A DNA stretch of 53,206 nucleotides from Pseudomonadota bacterium (GTDB lineage Bacteria; Pseudomonadota; Alphaproteobacteria; Rhizobiales; Xanthobacteraceae), in assembly GCA_018971625.1 (NCBI GenBank), contig JAGXAJ010000023.1:1-53206 (forward strand), read 5' to 3'. The position numbers and the translations under genes are program-made. Below the pieces are notes generated by a model. It had not been told where the DNA came from. It saw nothing but the letters and a program-made list of their open reading frames with translations, and ran no database searches. Shown piece after piece: positions 42,922-51,116 of this stretch (its first letter is position 1; every line of letters starts with the position of its first letter).

Positions 42922-43989
42922 ATGTCCATGATCCTGGAATGCTGTGCGCTGCGCGCACGTCTCGTGAAATTCGTCTTTGCCGCAAGTGCCGCATTGTGCG
43001 TCTTGAGCCCGTCCATGGCGCCGGCGGAGACCCGTCATTTCTCAATGACTGTCGAGGATACGATCCTCAAGCTGGTCGACAAACAGACCTTTCACACCTT
43101 TTCCTTCAACGGCCAGACTCCCGGTCCGCTGATCCATGTGCAGGAGGGCGATGACGTCGAGGTCGAGATCGAAAATCAGACGACGTTGCCGCACACGGTT
43201 CACTGGCACGGCATGTTTCAACGCGGCAGCTGGAAGAACGACGGCGTTCCCGATACGACCCAGCCGGCAATTCCGCCGGGCGAGACCTTCACCTATCGCT
43301 TCAAGGCCGAGCCGTCTGGCACCATGTGGTACCACTGTCATGTCAACGTCAACGAGCATGTCGCGATGCGCGGTATGTGGGGTCCTTTGATCGTCGATCC
43401 CAAGGATCCGCCGCCGGTCGAAAAGGAAGTCACAAAAGACTACATCATGATGTTCTCCAGCTGGGCTTCCGCCTGGGCAAAGAAACCCGGCTATGGCGGC
43501 ATCCCCGGTGACGTGCAGGATTTCTTCACCATCAACGGCAAGGCCTTTCCCGACACCCAGCCGTTGCGGATCAAGAAGGGCGATGTCGTCCGCATTCGCC
43601 TGATCGGCGCCGGCGATGAAATGCATTCCATCCACATCCACGGCCATGACTTCGAGGTCTACGCCAAGGATGGCCGGCCTCTCGCCAATCCCTACCTCGC
43701 CGATACGATCCTGTTCGGACCAGGTGAGCGCTACGACCTGATTCTGCGCGCCGACAATCCCGGCATCTGGATGGTGCACGATCACATCGACAAGCACACG
43801 GTGAATGGCACTTCGACCATGGGCGGCATGATGACCACCATCGAGTACGAGGAAATCCCGGTGAAGGACCAGGCTTTCTACAAATGGAAAAACAAGAAGT
43901 TCGAACCCGATTTTTATTACGAGGAGTCGATGAAAAAACCGTTCGGCATGTACGAGAGCCAGGCCCTGAAAGGCACTCCCGCGCCCTAA
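42913..43989 (+). CDS. ncgA: Two-domain multicopper oxidase NcgA
   Basis: 358 residues in the longest frame. A signal peptide (VFAASAALCVLSPSMAPA) is followed by two cupredoxin domains. Domain 1 has HTVHWHGMF (97, 99) and YHCHVNVNEHVAMRGM with Cys142, His149 and probably Met154 for a type 1 copper. Domain 2 has HSIHIHGHDF and MVHDHIDKHT without a second type 1 Cys. That is the type C two-domain layout of the N. europaea blue copper oxidase encoded at the same place in ncgABC-nirK. Periplasmic trimer expected. I list the longest frame; GTG 42964, which gives the signal peptide KFVFAASAALCVL directly, is quite possible because ATG 42913 lies inside the operator. No start has a good ribosome site. 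Confidence 0.85.
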   Translation: MHIMSMILECCALRARLVKFVFAASAALCVLSPSMAPAETRHFSMTVEDTILKLVDKQTFHTFSFNGQTPGPLIHVQEGDDVEVEIENQTTLPHTVHWHGMFQRGSWKNDGVPDTTQPAIPPGETFTYRFKAEPSGTMWYHCHVNVNEHVAMRGMWGPLIVDPKDPPPVEKEVTKDYIMMFSSWASAWAKKPGYGGIPGDVQDFFTINGKAFPDTQPLRIKKGDVVRIRLIGAGDEMHSIHIHGHDFEVYAKDGRPLANPYLADTILFGPGERYDLILRADNPGIWMVHDHIDKHTVNGTSTMGGMMTTIEYEEIPVKDQAFYKWKNKKFEPDFYYEESMKKPFGMYESQALKGTPAP

Positions 43990-44009
43990 TTTCAGAAAGG
44001 AAAGCAGAC

Positions 44010-44687
44010 ATGAAAGGGCTTTTACTCGCCGTCGCGGGCTTGACCGCGGCATTTCTGAGCAGCGCAAGCGCGGCCGACAAACTGGATCCAAGTTGTTCCG
44101 GTTGTCACGCGCTGGTCAAGCCGACCGATACTTCGCTGGATCGGCTGCTGACGCGCAAAGGTCCCGACCTCTGGTTTGCCGGTAGCGAGTTCAACAAGGA
44201 TTGGCTGGTTTCCTGGTTGCAGGACCCCAAACCGATACATCCTGCCGGTTACCCGTATTTCAAGACGATCAAGAAAGGGGAGAAGAATGATGTGCCAGAT
44301 CCCTCGAAGATCACGCCACACCCGAAGCTGAACAAGGCGGATGCCGAAGCCGCTGCGGAGGCGTTGATGAACTTGAAAGCCCCCGCCGATCTCGTTCCAG
44401 CAGGTGCCTTCAAGGGCGATATGAAGGGCGCACGCATGGGTGCGCTCGCGTTCGTCAAGTTTCGCGGCTGTGTCGCATGTCATCAAGGTGAAAATGGCCA
44501 AGGTGGTCTTTCCGGACCGGAATTGACCGACGCCGGAACGCGACTGCAGCCTGATTTCATCGCCGCCTACATCACCGATCCGCAGCGTTTCGATCCGCAT
44601 ATCTGGATGCCGACGTCGAACTTGAAAGATCTGGATATCCAGCGACTGACCGCGTTTCTGGTGCAATTGGGTCAAGGAGACAAGTGA
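44010..44687 (+). CDS. ncgB: Dihaem cytochrome c NcgB
   Basis: 225 residues. A signal peptide (1-21, ending ASA) is followed by two cytochrome c domains with CSGCH at 29-33 and CVACH at 154-158. Likely Met ligands lie in HIWMPTSN and elsewhere. It matches the dihaem NcgB of the N. europaea nirK operon and probably passes electrons between NcgC, NcgA and NirK in the periplasm. AGAAAGGAAAG before ATG 44010 is a strong ribosome site, 20 bases after the ncgA stop. The end overlaps the ncgC start. Confidence 0.87.
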   Translation: MKGLLLAVAGLTAAFLSSASAADKLDPSCSGCHALVKPTDTSLDRLLTRKGPDLWFAGSEFNKDWLVSWLQDPKPIHPAGYPYFKTIKKGEKNDVPDPSKITPHPKLNKADAEAAAEALMNLKAPADLVPAGAFKGDMKGARMGALAFVKFRGCVACHQGENGQGGLSGPELTDAGTRLQPDFIAAYITDPQRFDPHIWMPTSNLKDLDIQRLTAFLVQLGQGDK

Positions 44688-45043
44688 TGAAGATGCAGAT
44701 GGTTGCGGCGTTCGCCGGTCTGGTCCTGCTGCTCACGGCATCGACAAGCCACGCCGAGCAGTCGATTGAGCAGGTCTACGGAGTCTATTGCGTGCAGTGT
44801 CACGGCCTCAACCGCAACGGTACGGGCATCAACGTGCCCAGCCTTTCCGTGAAGCCGCGCGATCACACCGATGCCAAGAGCATGGGCGATTCCTCTGATG
44901 AAGAACTGACCAAAGCCATCACGGAAGGTGGTTTGGCCGTCAACAAGTCGGTGCTGATGCCGACCTGGGGTCACGTACTGTCGGAAGAGCAGATCAAGGG
45001 CTTGGTCAAGTATCTGAGGCAGGTCTGCAAATGCGGCACCTGA
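44687..45043 (+). CDS. ncgC: Monohaem cytochrome c NcgC
   Basis: 118 residues. The signal peptide ends SHA (about 23) and CVQCH lies at 35-39, with a Met ligand in VLMPTWGH. A single class I cytochrome c domain, matching NcgC of N. europaea. AAGGAG seven bases upstream fixes ATG 44687, next to the ncgB stop (TGATG). It ends in CKCGT, an extra Cys pair whose meaning is unclear. The nirK frame opens before the ncgC stop. Confidence 0.86.
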   Translation: MKMQMVAAFAGLVLLLTASTSHAEQSIEQVYGVYCVQCHGLNRNGTGINVPSLSVKPRDHTDAKSMGDSSDEELTKAITEGGLAVNKSVLMPTWGHVLSEEQIKGLVKYLRQVCKCGT

Positions 45044-45069
45044 ATGCAAACCACGAAGCGAGGTCGATT

Positions 45070-46041
45070 GTGAAGCGGAAATCTATTTTAATGACTACTG
45101 CACGTTTGAAGAATAGCGCCATGGTGGCGGGTGTCGCGTCGGTCCTGATTCTGGCCGGTGCCGCGATGACTGCGGCGCAAGCCAAGACCGTCAAGGTCGA
45201 ATTAACGGCCAAAGAGGTCACCGTACCGTCCGATAACGAGGGCCACACGGTACTCGCCTGGACCTACAACGGTCAGGTCCCCGGGCCGCTGATCCGAGCC
45301 ACCGAGGGCGACACCATCGAATTCACTTTGAAGAACGATGCCGCCAACAAGAAATCGCATTCGATCGACATGCATTCCGCGCGAACGGACGTTCTGACGA
45401 ATTTTGCGTCAATCAAACCCGGCGAGACCAAGACTTTCTCGTATGTTCCGGACCATGCCGGCCTGTTCTTCTATCATTGCGGCTCTGATCCGATGATCCA
45501 GCACATTTCCCGCGGCATGATCGGAGCGGTCATCGTCGATCCGAAGGATCCCAATGCGATGCCCAAGGCGGACCGCGAATATGTCCTGATCGAGCATCAG
45601 ATGTTCGACAATCCTGAAGACGTCGATAGCATGATGGCCAATAAGTGGAAGCACGACGCCTTCAACGCCGTTCCGTTCCAGTACGATCCGGTGCATGATG
45701 AACACGCGACACAGACCCTTGAGGCGAAACCCGGTGAGCGCGTGCGCATCTATCTGGTCAATGCTGGTCCCAACGAGTTTTCTGGATTTCATCCGATCGC
45801 TGGCATTTGGGACAGGGTTTATCCCTCTGGCAACCCGAAGAACGTGATGGTGGGGATGCAGAATTACACCTTGGCGCCGGGTGACGCCGCGACGTTCGAC
45901 CTCATCTCGCCGACGGAAGGCGCCAATGCGTTGGTGAACCATTCCATGCGTGCCGCACTTTCCGGCGCGATCGCGATCATCATGTTTAGTAACAAGGCCG
46001 ATCCCTCGATGGGGCATGGAGACAAGATTCTGGTACGCTGA
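45070..46041 (+). CDS. nirK: Copper-containing nitrite reductase NirK
   Basis: 323 residues from GTG 45070 (GCGAGG upstream). The signal peptide ends AAQA (38). The full set of copper ligands is present: type 1 His97, Cys137, His145 and Met150; type 2 His102, His136 and His291. The catalytic pair Asp100 (HSIDMHS) and His241 (GFHPIAGIW) is also kept. Reduces nitrite to NO in the periplasm, forming a homotrimer. Last gene of ncgABC-nirK; ATG 45091 is an alternative start. The gene is 26 bases from ncgC. Repeats with hairpins follow directly after the stop. Confidence 0.92.
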   Translation: MKRKSILMTTARLKNSAMVAGVASVLILAGAAMTAAQAKTVKVELTAKEVTVPSDNEGHTVLAWTYNGQVPGPLIRATEGDTIEFTLKNDAANKKSHSIDMHSARTDVLTNFASIKPGETKTFSYVPDHAGLFFYHCGSDPMIQHISRGMIGAVIVDPKDPNAMPKADREYVLIEHQMFDNPEDVDSMMANKWKHDAFNAVPFQYDPVHDEHATQTLEAKPGERVRIYLVNAGPNEFSGFHPIAGIWDRVYPSGNPKNVMVGMQNYTLAPGDAATFDLISPTEGANALVNHSMRAALSGAIAIIMFSNKADPSMGHGDKILVR

Positions 46042-46043
46042 CG

Positions 46044-46188
46044 CTAAAGCGTTTTCGGGCGAAGCATGCCCTCGGACTTGACCCGTGGGTGGATCCCGGT
46101 TCGCATGACGAAAACGCGTCAAAACAAGAATGTCAAAACAAGAATCTAGAGTTCCGTTCCGATTCCATCGGAACGGAAAAGTCTAGAC
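46044..46188. repeat. Twin-hairpin intergenic repeat, copy 1
   Basis: Begins AGCGTTTTCGGGCGAAGC and holds two inverted repeats: GCGTTTTC (46049-46056) with GAAAACGC (46110-46117), and CCGTTCCGAT with ATCGGAACGG (46154-46176). An internal duplication of GTCAAAACAAGAAT separates them. The same layout occurs in copy 2. I associate this palindromic repeat with bradyrhizobial and Nitrobacter genomes. Confidence 0.75.
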
Positions 46189-46410
46189 CTCGACATGGAG
46201 CGTCGTCGGCGCTCCACGCCGAATGCGACCCATGTTACGGAAGACGTCGTTTCATTAGCGGGCGACGGCGCTGGCGCTGCCGGTAAATTTGCCTGGCAAA
46301 ACGTCGCGGATCGCTTGCGGGCGGCTTTCTCAGGCGACGCTGCATGCCTGCAACCAAAACTCGCGAGCCGGCCCGACGTTGCGATAACGAGCCGGGCCGT
46401 CAGCGTCATC
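46189..46410. other. Spacer between the two intergenic repeats
   Basis: About 220 bases flanked by the two repeat copies. Frames on both strands look non-coding. No gene called. Confidence 0.35.
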
Positions 46411-46514
46411 CAGAGCGTTTTCGAGCGAAGCGGACACCGGTTCGCGCAAAGAAAACGCGTCAAACAAGAATCTGGAGCCCCGTTTCGATTCCATCGGAAC
46501 GGAAAAGCCCTAGG
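46411..46514. repeat. Twin-hairpin intergenic repeat, copy 2
   Basis: AGCGTTTTCGAGCGAAGC, then GAAAACGC, then CCGTTTCGAT with ATCGGAACGG (46480-46502, one mismatch). It is shorter than copy 1 because it lacks the internal duplication. The 3' end reaches the stop of the minus-strand gene at 46510. Confidence 0.75.
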
Positions 46515-46818
46515 AATTGAACTGTGGCGCCTCGGGGTGAATTACATTGCCTCGTTCATCGAGCCAGCCGCCCTTCATTCCCGTCGTGAAGATGCTGATT
46601 GCGAGATAACGGGCCGCGACCGGATTAAGCACGAATGCGATGTCGCTGCCGTCCTGCGCGCGCAGGCGGCAAGCCATTCCGGCGTTGAGGGGAGTCGGGG
46701 CGAAAGCCTCGATCTGGGGAAGGTCGTGCCACTCCGCTGCGGTGACGGCCTTGGGTCGATCGTCCAGGGCGCAGTCCCAGGCGGCGATATCTCCAGCGTT
46801 GAAAACCATAGCGGCCAT
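46510..46818 (-). CDS. Conserved small protein, function unknown
   Basis: 102 residues with no membrane segment. MVFNAGDIAAWDCALDDRPK and DIAFVLNPVAARYLAISIFT followed by GMKGGWLDERGNVI read as an ordinary globular protein. The GGAG site eight bases before ATG 46818 supports the start. I do not recognise a family. The last bases lie in repeat copy 2, so the C-terminus may have been supplied by the repeat. Confidence 0.6.
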   Translation of the reverse strand: MAAMVFNAGDIAAWDCALDDRPKAVTAAEWHDLPQIEAFAPTPLNAGMACRLRAQDGSDIAFVLNPVAARYLAISIFTTGMKGGWLDERGNVIHPEAPQFNS

Positions 46819-47284
46819 TGCTGAGTCTCCATCGGCGTCTTTTGCCGATCAAACGCTATCGCAAGCCCGCGCGCAAGAAGGACTAATGGTCGCTCCGGGT
46901 TCGTACGGCCTTGACCTCAAGGTCATAGGTTCAATCCTGCCGCAGCAACAAGCTTTTTGGAGTCAAATCATTTCATTGGGCGGCACTCCTAAGATGATCG
47001 CTTCCCGTCCGGGTCTCCCAATTCATTCCGTTTTGGAGCCAGATGTTCTCAACAGCTTCCGAATATCCCACGCGGCAGTCCGATCGAGTTTAATCCTCGT
47101 AGTAGAATACATGAAAGAAAACAACCTGTATTTGTGATGGGAGCCGCTAGGTATTCTGTGGGCCGGGCAGCTGAAGCTGCCTTTTCCAACCCAGTTTTGG
47201 TGCCATGATGATTCGCTCGGTGGAATGGCCAGGGAAATCGCGGTCGGGTTTACCAAATGGGCGGCGATAGGGATCGTAACGCAG
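46819..47284. other. Gap with a palindrome and a tRNA-like tail
   Basis: About 465 bases without a gene. TGACCT and AGGTCA (46912-46925) form a tight inverted repeat. The following GGTTCAATCC resembles a tRNA T-arm, but no complete tRNA can be drawn. Confidence 0.3.
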
Positions 47285-47911
47285 CTAGCGGTGCAACTGT
47301 CTTTGCTTCAGGTCCTTGGCTTCGCGCGTCTGTCGGGCGGCGAGGGCCCTGACTGGAAGCCGGGAATCGCGTCTGTGGGATCTATCGCGTGCATCGCCTA
47401 CGTCGCCGCGGGGTATCGAGCGGCGCGCTTGCCGCGCGAGGCGCTGCGCGGCCTGTCGCGCGATCCGGCTCCATCGCAACACGAGCTGCCAAGCCGCAAA
47501 TGACATCAGCCAGTTCTTGACCGCCGAATATTTGCCGTAGGCCCAGGCGAATGCCGGGATGGACAGCAGCTTGTCGCGGCTGACGCTGAACAGCCGTTCG
47601 ATGAACACGAGCTTGAGGATTTCCGCGCTCGCCAGCACCGATAGGCCGAGCTTCGCGTGGCCGCTGCTGACCAGATAGGCGGCGACCGGCTTGGCCGGTT
47701 CGAGAACGATCAGCGGCGCGATGAACAGCAGCAGCGTCGGATACGGCCGCAAGGAAAGGATCCAGCGGTGAATGCGCGCAAACGCCCAATGCCCGGCGAT
47801 CCACCTCGCCAGCGGGATCGCCACGGTCGCAAATATCGCGTCCAGCAGAAAATAGGGAATTGCGATCGCAAGAACGATGAGATTTGTCAGGCGTTTCGAG
47901 AGGCGTTTCAC
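47285..47911 (-). CDS. Membrane protein of unknown function, C-terminus probably frameshifted
   Basis: 208 residues. LTNLIVLAIAIPYFLLDAIF, RPYPTLLLFIAPLIVLEPAK and SVLASAEILKLVFIERLFSV are the main hydrophobic parts, with the conserved AFAWAYGKYSAVKNWL loop seen in bradyrhizobial relatives. From about residue 150 the sequence becomes almost all Arg/Ala/Gln with no pattern, suggesting a frameshift that replaced the original short C-terminus. Function unknown. Confidence 0.6.
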   Translation of the reverse strand: MKRLSKRLTNLIVLAIAIPYFLLDAIFATVAIPLARWIAGHWAFARIHRWILSLRPYPTLLLFIAPLIVLEPAKPVAAYLVSSGHAKLGLSVLASAEILKLVFIERLFSVSRDKLLSIPAFAWAYGKYSAVKNWLMSFAAWQLVLRWSRIARQAAQRLARQARRSIPRGDVGDARDRSHRRDSRLPVRALAARQTREAKDLKQRQLHR

Positions 47912-48154
47912 GTCATCACCCGGCTTGCTGCTTCGCCGTCACCTGCTGGCGTTTTTCCTATCTGTTAGAAAACACGAGACGCCGCGAAGTTCGGTTCCCC
48001 AAAGCAAAAATTCCCGTTTGCGAGCGGAACGATTTGCAGAATCGGCTTAAGTGGTGATCCAGATCACGCAAGACGCCCGCTTGTCTGGATGCGGCCGAAC
48101 TCTGATAGTGTCCCTGAGACGGTTTGCCGATCGGAGCTCAACCCGGAGTTTCCA

Positions 48155-48958
48155 ATGTCTTTGTGGACCTGCGAGCAATGCGGCGCCCAGTTTGCCGATA
48201 GTCCGGCGCCGCCGCCATCGTGCCCGATCTGCGAGGACGAGCGGCAATACGTCAACTGGAACGGGCAAACCTGGCTCACCTCCGCGCAGGTGGCGCAGCG
48301 CTGCAGACTGACGTGGCGGGAGGACCTTGGCGTTCCCGGCATCGGCCTCGAGCCTTCATTCGCGATTGGCCAGCGCGCGCTGTTGCTGCGCGAGGCGGAC
48401 GGCTGCGTGATGTGGGATTGCGTTCCGCTCGCGACGCCCGAGGCGATCGATTACGTCAGGTCGCTCGGCGGCCTGAAGGCCATCGCGATCTCGCATCCGC
48501 ATTATTATGGCGCGGTGGCCGATTGGAGCGAGGCGTTCGGCGGCGCCCCGGTCTATCTGCATGGCGATGATCGTAGTTGGGTGACGCGGCCGTATCCCTC
48601 GATCGTGCCGTGGACTGGCGAGAGTTGTCGGCTTTCGGACGACATCCTGATCCTGCACACCGGCGGCCATTTTGCCGGCGGCACGGTGCTGCATTGGCGC
48701 GCGGCGGCCGAAGGGCGCGGAGCATTGTTCACCGGCGATATCGCAATGGTGGCGATGGATCGGCGCTCGCTGAGTTTCATGTACTCCTATCCGAATTACA
48801 TCCCGCTCAACGCATCCGCCGTTCGCCGCATCGCTGAGGTCATCGAGCCGATCGCCTTCGACCGCATCTACGGCGCCTGGTGGGGTCGCAACATCGCCAG
48901 CGGCGCCAAGGCGGCCTTCGGCGCCTCGGTGCAGCGCTACCTTGGGGCAATTTCATAA
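48155..48958 (+). CDS. Metallo-beta-lactamase-fold protein with N-terminal zinc ribbon
   Basis: 267 residues. An N-terminal ribbon CEQCGAQF...CPICEDE (about 5-32) looks like a rubredoxin-type zinc site, followed by a lactamase-like domain. AIAISHPHYYGAVADW holds the first metal His residues, HTGGHFAGGTVLHW the next His, and GALFTGDIAMVA the bridging Asp. Members hydrolyse thioesters, esters or phosphoesters; the substrate is unknown here. GGAG before ATG 48155 supports the start. Single gene. Confidence 0.8.
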   Translation: MSLWTCEQCGAQFADSPAPPPSCPICEDERQYVNWNGQTWLTSAQVAQRCRLTWREDLGVPGIGLEPSFAIGQRALLLREADGCVMWDCVPLATPEAIDYVRSLGGLKAIAISHPHYYGAVADWSEAFGGAPVYLHGDDRSWVTRPYPSIVPWTGESCRLSDDILILHTGGHFAGGTVLHWRAAAEGRGALFTGDIAMVAMDRRSLSFMYSYPNYIPLNASAVRRIAEVIEPIAFDRIYGAWWGRNIASGAKAAFGASVQRYLGAIS

Positions 48959-49120
48959 ACGATCGCACGACAGCCTCTGCCGACCTTGCCGTCGTTGAAG
49001 ATCGGCAGCACCTTCAGTTTGGCCCTCATGAACGCCACGTCGCGTTCGCCTGCGGGGTGGACTCCCGGTTGTCGACACGGATAAGCTGTATATCAGCGTT
49101 CGGTCCACCCAGGAGAGGTT

Positions 49121-50269
49121 ATGCTCCCCTTCGACGAGGAACAGCAGTCGTTCAACAGGAGTCCACTCGACGAAGAGACCCTGCTGAGCGGCCAGTTCTG
49201 GGCCGAACTTCGTGTCTTTCTTGCCGTGGCCAAGACCAAATCGTTCAACCGGGCCGCGGAGATGACCAACACGAGCCAGCCGACGGTAAGCCGGCAAGTC
49301 AGGCGGCTCCAGGACGTGGTGGGCTCTCAGCTTTTCATCTCGACTCCACGCGGGGTCAAGCTGACCCAAAAGGGAGAAGCGCTCGCACGGGCCCTATCGC
49401 GACTTGATTACACGCTTCATTCCATCACCAGCGATTTGAAAGCCGAGGGCCGCGAAGAAGGCATCGTGCGCGTCAGCATCACAAGCGGGCTAAATGCGCT
49501 CTTTGCCGCGCCGGCGCTACTGCCGTTTTCCGCGCAGTATCCGGGAATCCAGTTGCATTTAAAAAGCCCGCTCAACCTCATAAACTTGCGGGAAAATCAG
49601 ACAGACATGATGATCGGATTTGGCCCGAGCGTCTCTCCGGATATCCAGTTCAGGAAATTGGGTCAGCTTCACTTCATTCCGGTCGTCGCAAAAGACTACA
49701 TCCGCAACCGCGGGCTACCGACTGTCAATAATCTGGAACAGCATCTTTTCATCCAGTCCGAATATTATTTAGCGAGAACCGGGCTGTGGGATAGCTGGCA
49801 GCAGACCGCATCGCGCGGGCGCATCGCACACCATTGCGACGACTCCTTTGCATACGGCATGCTTGTGAAGGCAGGGCACGGCATTGGGCTACTTGGCAGC
49901 TATACGCTCGTTGAGCCCTGTTTTGTGCCATTGGAAATCGGTTTGAGAATCTCGGTCCCGCTTTTCCTGCTTGCGCTCACCGAGCGCTTGAACGCCCGGC
50001 CTGTCCGTCTCGTGTTCGATTGGCTCGCCAATATCTTTGGCGGCGACAATCCGTGGTTCGGCGACGATTTCAAATTGAACAATGCGCGATCCAGACCCAA
50101 TCCCGGAGAGATTGTGCTTCGGCACTATCACCGCGAGGCATCGAATTTGCGCGTCACCTTGCCGGCGGCTTCGCTGATATCAACAAGCGAGCGGCGGCCT
50201 TCCTCCATGAAGACGGCGGAGCGCTTGTTGAAGCTCTCGGCGAGTTCGTGGATCGTTCTTACTTTTTGA
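49121..50269 (+). CDS. LysR-family transcription regulator
   Basis: 382 residues. The winged helix is at about 25-85 (ELRVFLAVAKTKSFNRAAEM then TNTSQPTVSRQVRRLQDVVG), followed by the two-lobed effector domain (about 110-310). It is some 70 residues longer than usual: a 20-residue N-terminal extension and a C-terminal tail that runs 142 bases into the convergent mlaD-like gene. The tail (ASLISTSERRPSSMKTAERL) looks random and is probably read-through after loss of the original stop. AGGAGAGG before ATG 49121 supports the start. Target unknown. Confidence 0.8.
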   Translation: MLPFDEEQQSFNRSPLDEETLLSGQFWAELRVFLAVAKTKSFNRAAEMTNTSQPTVSRQVRRLQDVVGSQLFISTPRGVKLTQKGEALARALSRLDYTLHSITSDLKAEGREEGIVRVSITSGLNALFAAPALLPFSAQYPGIQLHLKSPLNLINLRENQTDMMIGFGPSVSPDIQFRKLGQLHFIPVVAKDYIRNRGLPTVNNLEQHLFIQSEYYLARTGLWDSWQQTASRGRIAHHCDDSFAYGMLVKAGHGIGLLGSYTLVEPCFVPLEIGLRISVPLFLLALTERLNARPVRLVFDWLANIFGGDNPWFGDDFKLNNARSRPNPGEIVLRHYHREASNLRVTLPAASLISTSERRPSSMKTAERLLKLSASSWIVLTF

Positions 50270-50916
50270 TAGAGTTCGCCGTCCTTGCCCTTGCTGAGGT
50301 CCGGCAGCAGATTGTCGATCTTGGTGATGGTGGTGTCGAAGCCCGCGAACGCAGTATCGGCCTTGTCCAGCACGCGGTCGATCTCGTCGCCCTTGCCCGC
50401 CAGGGTCGCGGTGTAGGTCTCGAAACTCAGTAGCGCGTCCTCTATGCCTTCGCGGTTATCGACCAGCATGTGATCGACATTGTGCAGGGTGTCGCGGATC
50501 GACTGCGCTTCGCTCAGGTCCGCCGTCAGCGTCGGGACGCCGTCCTCGTCGAGCGGCACCGGCGGCGCTGCATCCGAGCCGCCGACCAACGAGATGGCCA
50601 TCACGCCGGTCAGCCCCTGCTGTTCGAGGCCCACGACCGTGTCCTTGCGGATCGGCGCGCTGTTTTCCAGCGTAACCAGAGCTACGATCTTGCGCGGACC
50701 GTCGAGCTTGATCGATGTCACCTCGCCAACCCGGACGCCGTCGAAATTGACATTGCCGCCCTTGGCCAGGCCGGTAGCGGAGCCTTCGAACACGATGCGA
50801 AGCGGGCCACGCTGCTGCAGCGCGTGGATCGTTTGGAAGCCGAGAAGGCCCACGAATCCAATTGCAACCGCGGACAGGGTCACGGTGCCGATCATGAGAT
50901 TGGTTGCCCGCGCCAT
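50128..50916 (-). CDS. MCE/MlaD-family lipid-transport protein
   Basis: 262 residues. A membrane helix (about 9-30, MIGTVTLSAVAIGFVGLLGF) precedes an MCE domain with IVFEGSATGLAKGGNVNFDG and VRVGEVTSIKL, the standard opening, and LTGVMAISLVGGSDAAPP. The C-terminal part is a helical, coiled-coil-like region. MlaD forms hexameric rings that bind lipids in the periplasm and move phospholipid between the membranes. No mlaE or mlaF lies in this window, so it is an orphan here. I use ATG 50916; a longer frame upstream adds an unlikely extension. Confidence 0.82.
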   Translation of the reverse strand: MARATNLMIGTVTLSAVAIGFVGLLGFQTIHALQQRGPLRIVFEGSATGLAKGGNVNFDGVRVGEVTSIKLDGPRKIVALVTLENSAPIRKDTVVGLEQQGLTGVMAISLVGGSDAAPPVPLDEDGVPTLTADLSEAQSIRDTLHNVDHMLVDNREGIEDALLSFETYTATLAGKGDEIDRVLDKADTAFAGFDTTITKIDNLLPDLSKGKDGELYQKVRTIHELAESFNKRSAVFMEEGRRSLVDISEAAGKVTRKFDASR

Positions 50917-51116
50917 CAGTCTCGAGCCGGCTCGTGAAGCGCTGGATTGAGGAGGCCGCTGCAAACTACCATCGGCGGAGTGTACCGGTAAAGGCCACCG
51001 GACGAAAGACCGACTAGCGACCGTCGGCAAGCGGGGTTTGCGCTGCTTGACAGCACCGGATGCCGGGACCACCGTCAAGTAAAAAGCAGCGTGTAGGATC
51101 CATGCGGATCGTAGAT

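Noticed and set aside
42913..43989. Calling the first copper protein of the cluster a NirK
   Set aside because: It has HWHG, HCH and HxH motifs and an HDH of a two-domain multicopper oxidase. The real NirK with type 1 and type 2 ligands is at 45070.
46912..46948. tRNA-like T-arm (GGTTCAATCC) with a nearby TGACCT/AGGTCA palindrome
   Set aside because: The T-stem does not pair fully and no acceptor, D or anticodon arms can be drawn. The palindrome recalls MerR-type operators, but there is no promoter or regulator beside it.
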